Shown here: one piece after another, positions 15,504 to 24,088 of the stretch
Position numbering within the stretch: position 1 is the stretch's first letter
Layout of the letters: each line of letters begins with the position of its first letter
Assembly: GCF_030997045.1 (NCBI RefSeq)
Contig: NZ_CP116899.1
Coordinates: forward strand, 496,001 to 560,000
Length of the DNA stretch: 64,000 nt
Source: Microbulbifer sp. TB1203
GTDB taxonomy: Bacteria; Pseudomonadota; Gammaproteobacteria; Pseudomonadales; Cellvibrionaceae
Direction of reading: 5' to 3'
The notes under the pieces: generated by a model
Told to the model about the DNA's origin: nothing
Seen by the model: the letters and a program-made list of their open reading frames with translations, nothing else
The model's database searches: none
Made by a program: the position numbers and the translations under genes

Positions 15504-17384
15504 TCAGGAATCACCGGCAAGAGAAACCCGTTTACTAAGTAACCTCCCTGTTCCGTCATGGCTATAGTCAGTCACACTCTCTGGAGTGGTGACCTTGACC
15601 TGCACGTTGAACTCAGAATGCCACTCGGTAATGATCGTTTTCTCCTCAGGAGTACCTGCAGCTTCGGTCCGCGTCAGCTCTCGCCCCAGGTTATCGCGGG
15701 TGTAGGTAGTTACATTACCTTCCCAGTCAGTCTCACTGGCTATAAACCCATTGGCATCGTAGGTGTAGCCCTTGTTGGCAGTCGCGCAGTTTGCTGAGGC
15801 TTCGCCGTCAATCGAAGAAGTGCGCTTAACCCCGTTCACATCTGCATAGTGATATGTGGCCTTCTTGCCCAAGGCATTGGTCAAACGCCGGGTATTGGCA
15901 TCCACATATTCCACATCGACAGACTCAGCGCCACCATTGTGCTCTGAGCGAATCGCACGGCCTTGCTCATCGTAGACAAAGCTACTGAACACCTTGCCCA
16001 CCTCATCGGTAACACCAGTCAACGCATACGGAAACCGCGCGTCCTCGTAGCGAAACACCCGCTGCGGGCTCTCACTGCCTGGGAAGGTGATGGATTGCAG
16101 GAGGCTGTTGCCGTTGTAGGCGAACTGGTAAGCGGCATCGTCGTTGCGGGTGATCTGTATGAGCTTGCCGTCGGCGTAGGCCAGGGTGATGCTGTTGCCG
16201 TTGTCGTCGGTGATGGATGCCTGTTGAGCGCCGTTGCCGCCATAGGTGTAGCTGATGCCTTTGCCTTGCTCATTCTCCACGCGAAGGATGCGACCGACGG
16301 CGTCGTACTTCTCGATACGACCATCGACCTTCAGCGTCCAGCCAGTGTGCCGCTGGCTCTCGTCCAAACCCTTGGTGGCTCGCCAGTTGCGGTTGGCCAA
16401 GGCAACAAAGGTGCCGCTCTCATCGACAAAATGCAGATCGCTGCCGTTTGGACGGTAGGCAATCAGCCGCTCCGTCACGCCATCAGGCAGTGCGTAATGC
16501 GCCAGGAAGTAGCTGTGGTTGTGGCGCCAGTGCTCGGTGGAGCCGCCGGTGTACTCCTGCGCAGGGTCTTTGTCGAGCGGCAGGGAGATAGGCTGCTCTC
16601 CAGACGGCAGTGGCTGCTCGGTATGCACCATCGTCTCGCCGACAACGCCCGCACCAACGCTGTAACCGGCGCCGCTCTTCTGGTGGTTGCCGAAGCTGTT
16701 GTAGAGCCAGGAGAAGGTCAGCGGGAAATCACCGCACCCCTCAAAGACCACCTCCCTCTGCAACTTATGCCCACTGAAGAAGTTAATCGGGTTGCCGGCC
16801 AGATTGGATGGGCCGCCGGTCTGGTTGGAGCAGCTCTGGGGTTCTGGGGGAGGCATACAGTCGCGTGCGGAGTCGGACCAGGGTTTGTCTATGGGGCATT
16901 CTTTTTGGCAGAGACTGGTGCTTTCGTTGTAGGTGGTCGGGGGTTGGCATTGGGGTACTTCTAGCTCTTCGCAGGACATCGTCCAATAGTTCATTGTGCC
17001 TTGCTCGCAGACACAAGCATTTTCAAGTTCTGGATTCGGCGTAGTCCCCTCAGGACATTGGCTTAGATAGAAATAGTAGTGAAGAGTCCAGCCATTTGTT
17101 GTTTCTGGCTGATTGCTACAGTCTCCAGCCTGGATTTGCGCGTAATAATCTTGTCCGATCCCATTAACTGTGTGCGCAATACCTAAAGCCCTCACACCAT
17201 TAAGAGACGCACCAATGCATGTGTTCGGCTGATTCCATTCAGTGGTACAGGCGCTCCATGCTGAAGGGTAATCCGGATAAGCGCCATGAAAAACTTCGGT
17301 GCAGTTTTCCGCTGCAAAAGCCCACTTTGTGACCATACTCAAGGCCGCAGCAATTAAAAGTCGATACATACCCATGCCAACCAA
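15504..17384 (-). CDS. Rhs upstream half A3: Cys-rich head, DUF6531, YD repeats; no adjacent B half
   Basis: The protein has 626 residues, with a signal peptide (YRLLIAAALSMVTKWAFAA) starting from one of three close ATGs (17384, 17375, 17369). The head is Cys-rich and unique (CTEVFHGAYPDYPSAWSAC). The usual CxKECPxDKPW module, DUF6531 and YD repeats follow. Its C-terminal end (GRLLSKRVSLAGDS) differs from that of the other A halves, and it is the most diverged copy overall. It is the first gene of the array and is followed 47 bases later by A4 rather than by a B half. Its B partner was lost, or it shares B2. Confidence 0.8.
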   Translation of the reverse strand: MVGMGMYRLLIAAALSMVTKWAFAAENCTEVFHGAYPDYPSAWSACTTEWNQPNTCIGASLNGVRALGIAHTVNGIGQDYYAQIQAGDCSNQPETTNGWTLHYYFYLSQCPEGTTPNPELENACVCEQGTMNYWTMSCEELEVPQCQPPTTYNESTSLCQKECPIDKPWSDSARDCMPPPEPQSCSNQTGGPSNLAGNPINFFSGHKLQREVVFEGCGDFPLTFSWLYNSFGNHQKSGAGYSVGAGVVGETMVHTEQPLPSGEQPISLPLDKDPAQEYTGGSTEHWRHNHSYFLAHYALPDGVTERLIAYRPNGSDLHFVDESGTFVALANRNWRATKGLDESQRHTGWTLKVDGRIEKYDAVGRILRVENEQGKGISYTYGGNGAQQASITDDNGNSITLAYADGKLIQITRNDDAAYQFAYNGNSLLQSITFPGSESPQRVFRYEDARFPYALTGVTDEVGKVFSSFVYDEQGRAIRSEHNGGAESVDVEYVDANTRRLTNALGKKATYHYADVNGVKRTSSIDGEASANCATANKGYTYDANGFIASETDWEGNVTTYTRDNLGRELTRTEAAGTPEEKTIITEWHSEFNVQVKVTTPESVTDYSHDGTGRLLSKRVSLAGDS

Positions 17385-17756
17385 CTATCTTTGTTCTTTG
17401 TTCTTCCTTGCGTCGCCGTTTTACACCACTAAGTATATGAGGGTCAAGTACACGCCATTACAGCGGGGCGTATCTCCTTTTGTCTTGGTCTGCTCATTGC
17501 TGAGTTGCTGGTGGGTGAAGTGGGATGCGGTGTAGTCGCTGGGAATACCGGGGCAGACAAAATTTATAGGTCCGCACCACGTAATATTTGATAAGTGAAG
17601 CTTGGGTTTTCTGTAAAAATGAGGGTTTGAAGAAGATTTACGCGCCTTTTTTGAGCTGCTGAGGTTGTATTAATAAGCGCTTTCTACATACCGCAGATTG
17701 CGGCCTGAGCAGTACGGGCTCAGATTTCACACTCTTTCTTGCTCAGAGAGACGGCA
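17385..17756. other. Intergenic region upstream of the Rhs array
   Basis: About 370 bases without a supported gene. It contains a candidate minus-strand promoter (17418-17447) and, at 17488-17513, a 26-base stretch that matches positions 1-26 of the window at 22 sites in the same orientation. The rest is AT-rich and leads into the DUF2188 gene. Confidence 0.5.
17418..17447 (-). promoter_or_regulatory. Candidate sigma-70 promoter of the Rhs array
   Basis: On the minus strand a TTGACC (17447-17442) is followed after 18 bases by TAAAAC (17423-17418), about 35-50 bases before the A3 start codons. The -35 box is good and the -10 box mediocre. The assignment rests on pattern and position only. Confidence 0.3.
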
Positions 17757-17993
17757 ATGCCCAGAAAAGCATACCACGCAGTCCCTGACGGCTATGGCGG
17801 TTGGGGGGTAAAGAAAGACGGTGGAAAGCGTTCCATCAAGAACTTCGAAAATAAGTCGGATGCGGTCGATTACGCACACCAGATAAGAAAAAAACCAGGA
17901 AAACGAGTTGGTTATCCAATAAGAAGGATGGATCAATTCAAAGTCCCGACAGCCATGGAGGCGATCCCAACCCGACTCAAGGAAAAACGGTAG
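17757..17993 (+). CDS. DUF2188 family small protein
   Basis: This 78-residue basic protein starts MPRKAYHAVPDGYGGWGVKK, the pattern of DUF2188 (a short beta-rich domain with HVVP..DGGWAVK). The family usually continues with a helix like the one seen here (DAVDYAHQIRKK). Function of the family is unknown. The ATG at 17757 is preceded by GAGAGA; an in-frame ATG-like start at 17739 is less likely. It stands alone between the Rhs array and the ABC operon. Confidence 0.6.
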   Translation: MPRKAYHAVPDGYGGWGVKKDGGKRSIKNFENKSDAVDYAHQIRKKPGKRVGYPIRRMDQFKVPTAMEAIPTRLKEKR

Positions 17994-18118
17994 CATCAGC
18001 CAGCGAATCTCTTCACCATAGCCTCAGCGCGTATTGCCCCACAGAAGTAAATTGATTAATATTTGGCCGATTGTTCTGAGCAGGAGCCGGGTGAGAAGGT
18101 CTCATACTGGATAGGCGC

Positions 18119-18799
18119 GTGATAAAAATAAAGGAACTGCGCAGGGAGTACGGCGATGGAGATGCCAGGGTTGTGGCACTCTCGGGGATTTCCCTGCATA
18201 TCGAAAGAAACGAATTCGTCGCTGTGATGGGCTCGTCCGGCTCCGGCAAGTCGACGCTGATGAATATCCTCGGCTGCCTGGACCAGCAAACCTCCGGCCA
18301 TTACTGGCTCGACGGGCGCGAGGTGGGGAGCTTCGACGATGAATCCCTTTCGGCCATCCGCAATCGCCATATCGGCTTTATCTTCCAGACCTTCCACCTG
18401 CTGCCGCGCCTGACCGCGCGGCAGAACGTCATGTTGCCGTTGCGCTTTTCGAGCGATGACACGGCAAATGCCGGCGAGCGCGCCATCGAAATGCTCGAGC
18501 GGGTGGGGCTTGGCCACCGGGTCGACCACCGCCCCAACGAGATGTCCGGCGGCCAGCGCCAGCGCGTCGCCATCGCCCGGGCGCTGATCAACCGACCGAA
18601 AGTCATTTTTGCCGACGAACCCACCGGCAATCTCGACAGCAGGACCTCTGAAGAAATTCTCAAGTTGCTCTGCGCCTTGCACAGCGAGGGGCAGACCATC
18701 GTGATGGTTACCCACGAGCAGGAGGTGGCGAGACGCGCGCAGCGCATTATCCGCATGAGCGACGGCGCAGTGGTGGAGGACTCGAAATGTTGCGCCTAG
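18119..18799 (+). CDS. ABC transporter ATP-binding protein, MacB/LolD type
   Basis: The 226-residue ATPase has all nucleotide-binding motifs: Walker A GSSGSGKST (about 38-46), Q-loop in FIFQTFHLLP, signature LSGGQ-like MSGGQRQRVAIARAL, Walker B VIFADEPT and the switch His in VMVTHEQ. This is the class that drives MacB-like permeases and LolCDE. Translation starts at a GTG with only a weak ribosome site. Its 3' end overlaps the next gene by 13 bases. With the adaptors and permease downstream it should energise export of a compound, peptide or lipoprotein across the envelope. Confidence 0.85.
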   Translation: MIKIKELRREYGDGDARVVALSGISLHIERNEFVAVMGSSGSGKSTLMNILGCLDQQTSGHYWLDGREVGSFDDESLSAIRNRHIGFIFQTFHLLPRLTARQNVMLPLRFSSDDTANAGERAIEMLERVGLGHRVDHRPNEMSGGQRQRVAIARALINRPKVIFADEPTGNLDSRTSEEILKLLCALHSEGQTIVMVTHEQEVARRAQRIIRMSDGAVVEDSKCCA

Positions 18800-19767
18800 C
18801 CCTCCTGTTACTGACGTCGGTGCCGGCGCTGGCCAGCGAGGCGCCGCTGTTGCTCAGCGGGGCGCCGCTGCTACTAGGAGGAGAGCTGCGGGCGGAGAAG
18901 AGCCAGTCATTTTTCTCCCCGATGACCGATAACTGGCGGGTGGAGGTTCAGTGGCTGATGCCGGAAGGGCAGGTGGCCGAGCCCGGCGAAATCGTGGCGG
19001 TCTTCGACGGCGCTGCCATCCAGGGGGAAATCGAGTCGGAAACCGTTGCGCTGGACACCGCCCGCGAAAAGCTGCAGAAAGACGAGAGCGCGAATGCGCA
19101 GACGGTACTGGAGAAAAAGTTCGCCCTCGAGCGCGAGCAACTGCTGCTGAAAAAGGCCAGCATCGATGCCGCCGTGCCCAAACAGTACCTGAGTGTCTAC
19201 GAATACGACTCCTACCAGGTGGCGAAAAAGGAAGCCGAGGCCACGGTGCGCAAGGCGCGAGAGGAACTGGCCCAGGCGCAGCTGACCCGGCAAGTCGCCG
19301 CGAAAAAGCAGCGGATCAAGATCGAAGCTTCCCAGGCCAAGCTGGAATATAAGCGCGCGCAGCTGGCTTCCATGACCCTGCGCGCCGAGCGCGCCGGCCC
19401 GGTGCTCTACAGCAAACACCCCTGGACCGGCGAGCGGGTGTTCGTGGGCATGACCGCCCAGCCCGGCTGGCTTATCGCCGAGATTCCCTCGTTGAGCGAC
19501 CTCTACATTGAAGCCTGGCTGCACGAGATAGATATCGACCGCGTACACGAAGGGCAGTCCGCCGAACTTATCTTCGATTCCCGCCTCAAGCACAGTTTTC
19601 CCGCCCGGCTCACCGATATTGCCACCCAGCCACAGCAGCGACAGGAGCCAGGGCTCTACTATCGGCTGGTATTCAGATTCACCGAAACACCGCCATCCAG
19701 GGAAACCACGGGCGAGCTGCTGCCCGGAATGGGGGTGCGTATAGAATTCCCGGGGGCCGAAGAATGA
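18787..19767 (+). CDS. HlyD/MacA-type periplasmic adaptor, first of three
   Basis: The 326-residue product starts with a cleavable signal peptide (LALLLLTSVPALA). It has a biotinyl-lipoyl-like beta segment around VEVQWLMPEGQVAEPGEIV and a long coiled-coil hairpin (about residues 75-200, rich in KA.EE..QA), then a beta barrel domain with RVHEGQSAELIF. Membrane-fusion proteins of this kind link an inner-membrane ABC permease to an outer-membrane channel. It overlaps its neighbours on both sides, indicating one transcript. Unlike the next two adaptors it has no lipobox. Confidence 0.75.
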   Translation: MLRLALLLLTSVPALASEAPLLLSGAPLLLGGELRAEKSQSFFSPMTDNWRVEVQWLMPEGQVAEPGEIVAVFDGAAIQGEIESETVALDTAREKLQKDESANAQTVLEKKFALEREQLLLKKASIDAAVPKQYLSVYEYDSYQVAKKEAEATVRKAREELAQAQLTRQVAAKKQRIKIEASQAKLEYKRAQLASMTLRAERAGPVLYSKHPWTGERVFVGMTAQPGWLIAEIPSLSDLYIEAWLHEIDIDRVHEGQSAELIFDSRLKHSFPARLTDIATQPQQRQEPGLYYRLVFRFTETPPSRETTGELLPGMGVRIEFPGAEE

Positions 19768-20816
19768 AGGACAACCCGCTCGCTACGATTTTTAGAGGTG
19801 CCCTCTGGCAGGCGGCCCTGCTGACACTGTTCCTCGCCGCCTGCAGCGGGGACAGTGGAGAAAGTGGCGAAACATCCGCGGTGGAACATGCCGCCCTGCA
19901 GCCGATCCCCGGCGAGTTGGAATCCGAGCGCTCCGTTATGGTGGCGCCGCCGTCGATCACCCGCATGTGGCAGTACAGTATCAAACGCATGGTCGCGGAA
20001 AATTCCCTGGTGGAAAAGGGGGCCATGGTGATCGAGTTCGATGATAAGCCGGTGCGCGAAAAGCTGATCGAAAAGCAGTCCGAACTGAAGCAGCTGCGCA
20101 GCGAACTCAACAACACCATCCTGAAGGAAGAGCAGACGGTCAGGGACGACATGCTGGCCATCGAGGAAATGCGTGCGGAGTTCGACAAGGCCCAGCGCCG
20201 AGCCGGGATTCTCGACCATTCCCTATCGAGAAACGAGCGTGAGAAGGCCGCCATCGATTTCGAGATAGCCGGCAACGACTTGCAACTGGCCCGCGAGCTC
20301 GCCGAGATGCACAAGCGCACCGGCGCCCTGAGAATTTCCATGGCCAGGCACAAGGTGGAACGAGCTGAAGGCGAGGTCGCGGTGCTGCAGGCGGAGGTGG
20401 ACAAGCTCAAGGTCAAGGCGCCTATCGGCGGCCTGGTACAGTACGTTCCCAACTGGAACGGGGAGAAGGCCTCCGAGGGAGAGTCCGTGCGTTTCGGCCA
20501 GCCGGTGTTGCAGATCTCCGACCTGAGCCGGATGCAGGTGCGCGCCCAGGCCGATGAAGTGGACAAGCCCTACCTGGCTCCCGGAGCGGAAGTCGAGGTG
20601 GTGATCGACGGTGCGCGGGGGATGACTCGGCGCGGCCGCATTGTCGAGCTGGGCCGAGTGGTGCGCGATCGCGCCAGCGGCGACCGGCGCCGGGTGATCG
20701 ACCTGCTGGTGGGCCTGGAGGAGGGCGGCGGCGGGGCCTTGAAGCCCGGCATGACTGCGTCCCTCTCGGTAAAAACCCCCGCGGGCGAACAACTGGTGGC
20801 GGGGGAGGCGAAGTGA
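19764..20816 (+). CDS. HlyD/MacA-type adaptor lipoprotein, second of three
   Basis: The 350-residue protein has a lipoprotein signal with lipobox LAAC near residue 28, followed by the adaptor pattern: a lipoyl half-motif VAENSLVEKGAMVIEFDD, an extended coiled coil (about residues 95-200), the second lipoyl half VKAPIGGLVQYVPNWNG, and a beta-barrel part with LAPGAEVEVVIDGARG. It starts with an ATGA overlap on the first adaptor and ends overlapping the third. It differs clearly in sequence from both, so it is not a recent tandem copy. Confidence 0.78.
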   Translation: MKDNPLATIFRGALWQAALLTLFLAACSGDSGESGETSAVEHAALQPIPGELESERSVMVAPPSITRMWQYSIKRMVAENSLVEKGAMVIEFDDKPVREKLIEKQSELKQLRSELNNTILKEEQTVRDDMLAIEEMRAEFDKAQRRAGILDHSLSRNEREKAAIDFEIAGNDLQLARELAEMHKRTGALRISMARHKVERAEGEVAVLQAEVDKLKVKAPIGGLVQYVPNWNGEKASEGESVRFGQPVLQISDLSRMQVRAQADEVDKPYLAPGAEVEVVIDGARGMTRRGRIVELGRVVRDRASGDRRRVIDLLVGLEEGGGGALKPGMTASLSVKTPAGEQLVAGEAK

Positions 20817-21997
20817 AACGGCTGGCTGCAATCGCATTGGGCGCGGCGGTGTTCATCGCGGGCTGCGCCGACAAAAGTTCCGAGCCGGTGTTGTACCACG
20901 TCCGCTACAGCGAGCGGGAGGCGCTGGTGTCTGCGCGGGGCGAACTTGAGGCGGAGTCCGCTACCGCCATACAGGCACCGGTGTCGGGCCCGCCGAAATT
21001 TATCGCTTGGCTGGCTCCCGAGTATTCCGAGGTAAGAAAGGGCGATGTGATAGTGCGCTTCGACGGCGAGCAGATGCGCCGACAGCGGATTGCCACCAGC
21101 GGTGAGCTGACCCAGGCCGCGGAGGACCTCCGCGAGAAGCGCGGCGCCCTGGACACTGAGCAGATAGCGATACTGACGGATATGGGCCAGGTGTCGGTGG
21201 AGAAGGATTTTGCCGAGCGCTTTGCCATAGAGGACGACCGCCTCAAGTCGCGCCTGGAAATCCTCGACGACCAGATGGACACCCGCTACCTGCAATCCAA
21301 GCTCGACTATCTCGGCTGGAAAAACCAGCGCTTTGCCAACAGTGCCGAAGGAGAGGTGCAGGTGCTCGCGGTGCAGCAGCAGAAACACGGTGCAAAGCTG
21401 GCGCGGCTGGACGAGGGCCTGTCCGAGCTGGAAATCGTCGCGCCCCACGACGGCCTGCTCACCTATGCCGCCAACTGGCGCGGGGAAAAACCCCAGGTGG
21501 GCAGCCAGGTCTGGCCGGGGCACAAGGTGGCCAACCTGCCGGATATCAGCGTGATGCAGGCGCGGCTGTGGGTACCCGAGCGGGAGGCCATCGGCCTCGC
21601 CGAGGGGCAGGCGGTTACCGTCTGGTCCGAATCGCAGCCACAGCAGCGTTTTGCGGCTGCAGTCACGAGCGTCAGTGCGGCGCCGGCCTCCATCGTACGG
21701 GGCAACCCGCAGAAATACTACGAAGTGGTGGCCGCCTTCGACGAGCAACACTCGCGGCAATTCAAACTCGGCCGCGGCGTGCGCGCGCAAATCCGCGTCG
21801 CCGAGCCCGAGAAGTGTATTGAAATTCCGATGCAGAGCCTGTTCCGGGACAGCGGCGGGGCCTACGTGTACCTCTACCAGCAGGGCGGCTTCCAGCGCCG
21901 TGATGTGACCCCCGGGCGGGCCACGCCGACCCATATCGAGGTCACCGGGGGGCTGGCCCCCGGTGACCGCATCGCCCTGTATGAGGTGGAGCTATGA
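20813..21997 (+). CDS. HlyD/MacA-type adaptor lipoprotein, third of three
   Basis: The 394-residue product starts at a GTG overlapping the previous stop. Its lipobox is IAGC near residue 20. The lipoyl halves (EYSEVRKGDVIVRFDG and IVAPHDGLLTYAANW) flank a coiled coil. The C-terminal barrel and membrane-proximal domains include GLAEGQAVTVWSES and GGLAPGDRIALYEVE, the usual MacA/AcrA-type ending. It is the most complete of the three adaptors and the most likely primary partner of the permease that follows after a 4-base overlap. Confidence 0.8.
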   Translation: MKRLAAIALGAAVFIAGCADKSSEPVLYHVRYSEREALVSARGELEAESATAIQAPVSGPPKFIAWLAPEYSEVRKGDVIVRFDGEQMRRQRIATSGELTQAAEDLREKRGALDTEQIAILTDMGQVSVEKDFAERFAIEDDRLKSRLEILDDQMDTRYLQSKLDYLGWKNQRFANSAEGEVQVLAVQQQKHGAKLARLDEGLSELEIVAPHDGLLTYAANWRGEKPQVGSQVWPGHKVANLPDISVMQARLWVPEREAIGLAEGQAVTVWSESQPQQRFAAAVTSVSAAPASIVRGNPQKYYEVVAAFDEQHSRQFKLGRGVRAQIRVAEPEKCIEIPMQSLFRDSGGAYVYLYQQGGFQRRDVTPGRATPTHIEVTGGLAPGDRIALYEVEL

Positions 21998-23328
21998 GTG
22001 CGGCCGGGCAAAACGAGATGGAAAAAGACTCCGCAGGGTTTTCCCTCGCGGGCCTGTTTTCGGCCCTGTTTTCGGTTCAGTCCCGCAGCGGCCGGGCCCT
22101 GCTCGCCAGCTTCCGCGAGGCGCTCGCCGAACTGTCCCAGCACAAGCTGCGCACACTGCTGACCCTGCTGGGGATGATCTTCGGCGTCGGCGCGGTGATC
22201 GCGATGCTCAATATCGGCAAGGGCGCCGAGCGCGAGGCGCTGCGGATGATCGAGACCATGGGGCTCAACAACCTGATCGTGCAGAGCCCCGAACTGGAAC
22301 GGCAGGAACTCTACGAACAGCGCAAGCAGTCGGCCGGCCTGAGCCTGCGCGACGGCGAGGCGGCACTGGCCACACTGGATTTCGTCGAGGCCTTCGCCGC
22401 GCAGAAATCTATCGAGACCTACAGCCTGTTCAGCCGCTTCGGCAAGAGCGAGGCAATGGCCACCGGCGTCAGTCCGGCCTTTTTCCGCATGTCTCCCTTC
22501 CGGCTCTCCGCCGGCCGCCTGATCAGCGACGGGGACGAACAGCGCTTCGCCCAGGTGGCGGTGCTGGGGGAGTCAGTGGCGCGACAGCTATTCTCCGGGC
22601 GCCCCGCGGTGGGCGAGCGCATCAAGGTCAACCATCTCTGGTTTTACGTGATCGGCGTGCTGGATTCGCCCTTTGTCGAGGGTACGGAATTCGAGGGTGT
22701 GCGCCTGGGCGCGGAGCAGGACCAGGTCTTTATTCCCTTCGCCACCGCCGCGCAGCGCTTTCCCCACCAACCGCTCGCCGCGGAGGTGAGCCAGCTCAAA
22801 TTCCAGCTCGCCGACGGCACCGACGCCCGGGAGGCGGCTCGGGCCATCACCCATCTGCTCAACCGTCGCCACAACAAAGTGAAGGATTTCACTGTGGTGG
22901 TGCCGGCGGCGCTGATGGCGCAGAAGATGGAGACCCAGGCCATCTTCAATATCGTCATGTCCTGTGTCGCCGGCATCTCTCTGCTGGTGGGCGGCATCGG
23001 CATCATGAACATCATGCTCGCCACCGTACTGGAGCGCACCAGCGAGATAGGCCTGCTGCGGGCCGTTGGCGCCACCCGGCGGGATATCCGAACCCAGTAT
23101 CTGATCGAAAGCTTCACCATTGCCGTCCTCGGCGGCCTGCTGGGCATCCTCTTCGGGGTGCTGCTCTCGGAGGTCATCGCCCTCTACGCCGGCTGGGCCG
23201 TTTCCTGGTCACTGCGCGCGATACTGCTGTCCTTTACCGTCTGTGCGGCCATCGGACTGCTGTTCGGCGTCTATCCGGCGATCAAGGCTTCGCGGTTGAA
23301 TCCGATTGATGCGTTGCAGAGTGATTGA
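21994..23328 (+). CDS. MacB-like ABC transporter permease (MacB_PCD and FtsX domains)
   Basis: The 444-residue membrane protein has a first transmembrane helix after an amphipathic N-terminus (TLLTLLGMIFGVGAVIAML), a large periplasmic domain (about residues 75-310) with SPAFFRMSPFRLSAGRLI, and a C-terminal FtsX domain with three helices (SLLVGGIGIMNIMLATVLER, AVLGGLLGILFGVLL and the last near 415-435). This is the MacB topology, but the ATPase is separate, as in split MacB systems. It closes the five-gene operon; no TolC-like gene is next to it. Confidence 0.82.
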   Translation: MSAAGQNEMEKDSAGFSLAGLFSALFSVQSRSGRALLASFREALAELSQHKLRTLLTLLGMIFGVGAVIAMLNIGKGAEREALRMIETMGLNNLIVQSPELERQELYEQRKQSAGLSLRDGEAALATLDFVEAFAAQKSIETYSLFSRFGKSEAMATGVSPAFFRMSPFRLSAGRLISDGDEQRFAQVAVLGESVARQLFSGRPAVGERIKVNHLWFYVIGVLDSPFVEGTEFEGVRLGAEQDQVFIPFATAAQRFPHQPLAAEVSQLKFQLADGTDAREAARAITHLLNRRHNKVKDFTVVVPAALMAQKMETQAIFNIVMSCVAGISLLVGGIGIMNIMLATVLERTSEIGLLRAVGATRRDIRTQYLIESFTIAVLGGLLGILFGVLLSEVIALYAGWAVSWSLRAILLSFTVCAAIGLLFGVYPAIKASRLNPIDALQSD

Positions 23329-23490
23329 TGCACCGGCCGCGCGAGGCCTACCACCGCCTTATGGCTCTGCCGCCGGAACGGCGCCGGTTGCCCGAAGGCG
23401 ATCACGGAATTTGCTAACCGCAGGTGCAGTTCAGCTTCAATTCAGTCACCCCCCACTAGAGTGCTCCCATCGGACAAAGGGAGAACCACC

Positions 23491-24048
23491 ATGCAAATCC
23501 GCAAAAACCTCCTGTTCGCCGGCCTGGTGGCCGGCCTCGTGGGCTTCAGCACGACCGCCGCTGCCGGCGACTACGGGTACTACCCCAACGACTATGGCGA
23601 TTACGGCGATTCCTACGATTACGCCCGGGTCACCGACGTCACCCCGGTGTACACCGACATCCAGGTGCGCGAACCCCGCACCCGCTGCTGGGACGAGCAG
23701 ATGGCCTACCGGGAGCGCGGCGGCTCCGCCACCGGCACTATTATCGGAGGTATCATCGGCGCCGCGCTGGGCAATGAACTGGGTCACCACAAGCGCAACA
23801 AACAAGTGGGCGCGGTAGCGGGGGCGGCCCTGGGCGCCTCCATCGGCCATGACCTGAGCCGGCGCAACGGCCACACCCGCTATGTCACCGAGCAGCGCTG
23901 CCAGGTGGTGGATGAATACACTACCCGTCGCGAACTGGTCGGCTACGACGTGCGCTACCGCTATAATGGTCGCCACTATATGACTCGCACTGACCGCCAT
24001 CCCGGCGATAGAATCCGGGTTCGCGTCGACGTAGCCCCGGCTTTTTGA
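23491..24048 (+). CDS. Glycine-zipper 2TM envelope protein (17-kDa antigen-like)
   Basis: The protein has about 185 residues. A signal peptide (KNLLFAGLVAGLVGF, cleavage near AAA) is followed by a Tyr/Asp-rich linker. A glycine-zipper hairpin follows (GTIIGGIIGAALGNELG and AVAGAALGASIGHDLS) and then a Cys-containing C-terminal domain with repeated Tyr/Arg. This matches Rickettsia 17-kDa surface antigen and SlyB/PcP-like proteins. The ATG at 23491 has a GGGAG upstream and is preferred to an upstream GTG. It precedes a PepSY protein and a PhoP/PhoQ-like pair, and SlyB-like proteins are often in PhoP regulons. Confidence 0.75.
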   Translation: MQIRKNLLFAGLVAGLVGFSTTAAAGDYGYYPNDYGDYGDSYDYARVTDVTPVYTDIQVREPRTRCWDEQMAYRERGGSATGTIIGGIIGAALGNELGHHKRNKQVGAVAGAALGASIGHDLSRRNGHTRYVTEQRCQVVDEYTTRRELVGYDVRYRYNGRHYMTRTDRHPGDRIRVRVDVAPAF

Positions 24049-24088
24049 CAGGGAGGCGTAGGAAAGCGGTTGTTACAGGAGCACTATC

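Noticed and set aside
1336..17384. Rhs array as type VI secretion effectors
   Set aside because: No PAAR, VgrG or Hcp gene is visible and both halves carry Sec-type signal peptides, which points to a different export route.
21963..23309. 448-codon frame overlapping the MacB-like permease on the same strand
   Set aside because: It is a shifted-frame reading of the permease and is dominated by Arg, Gly and Pro.
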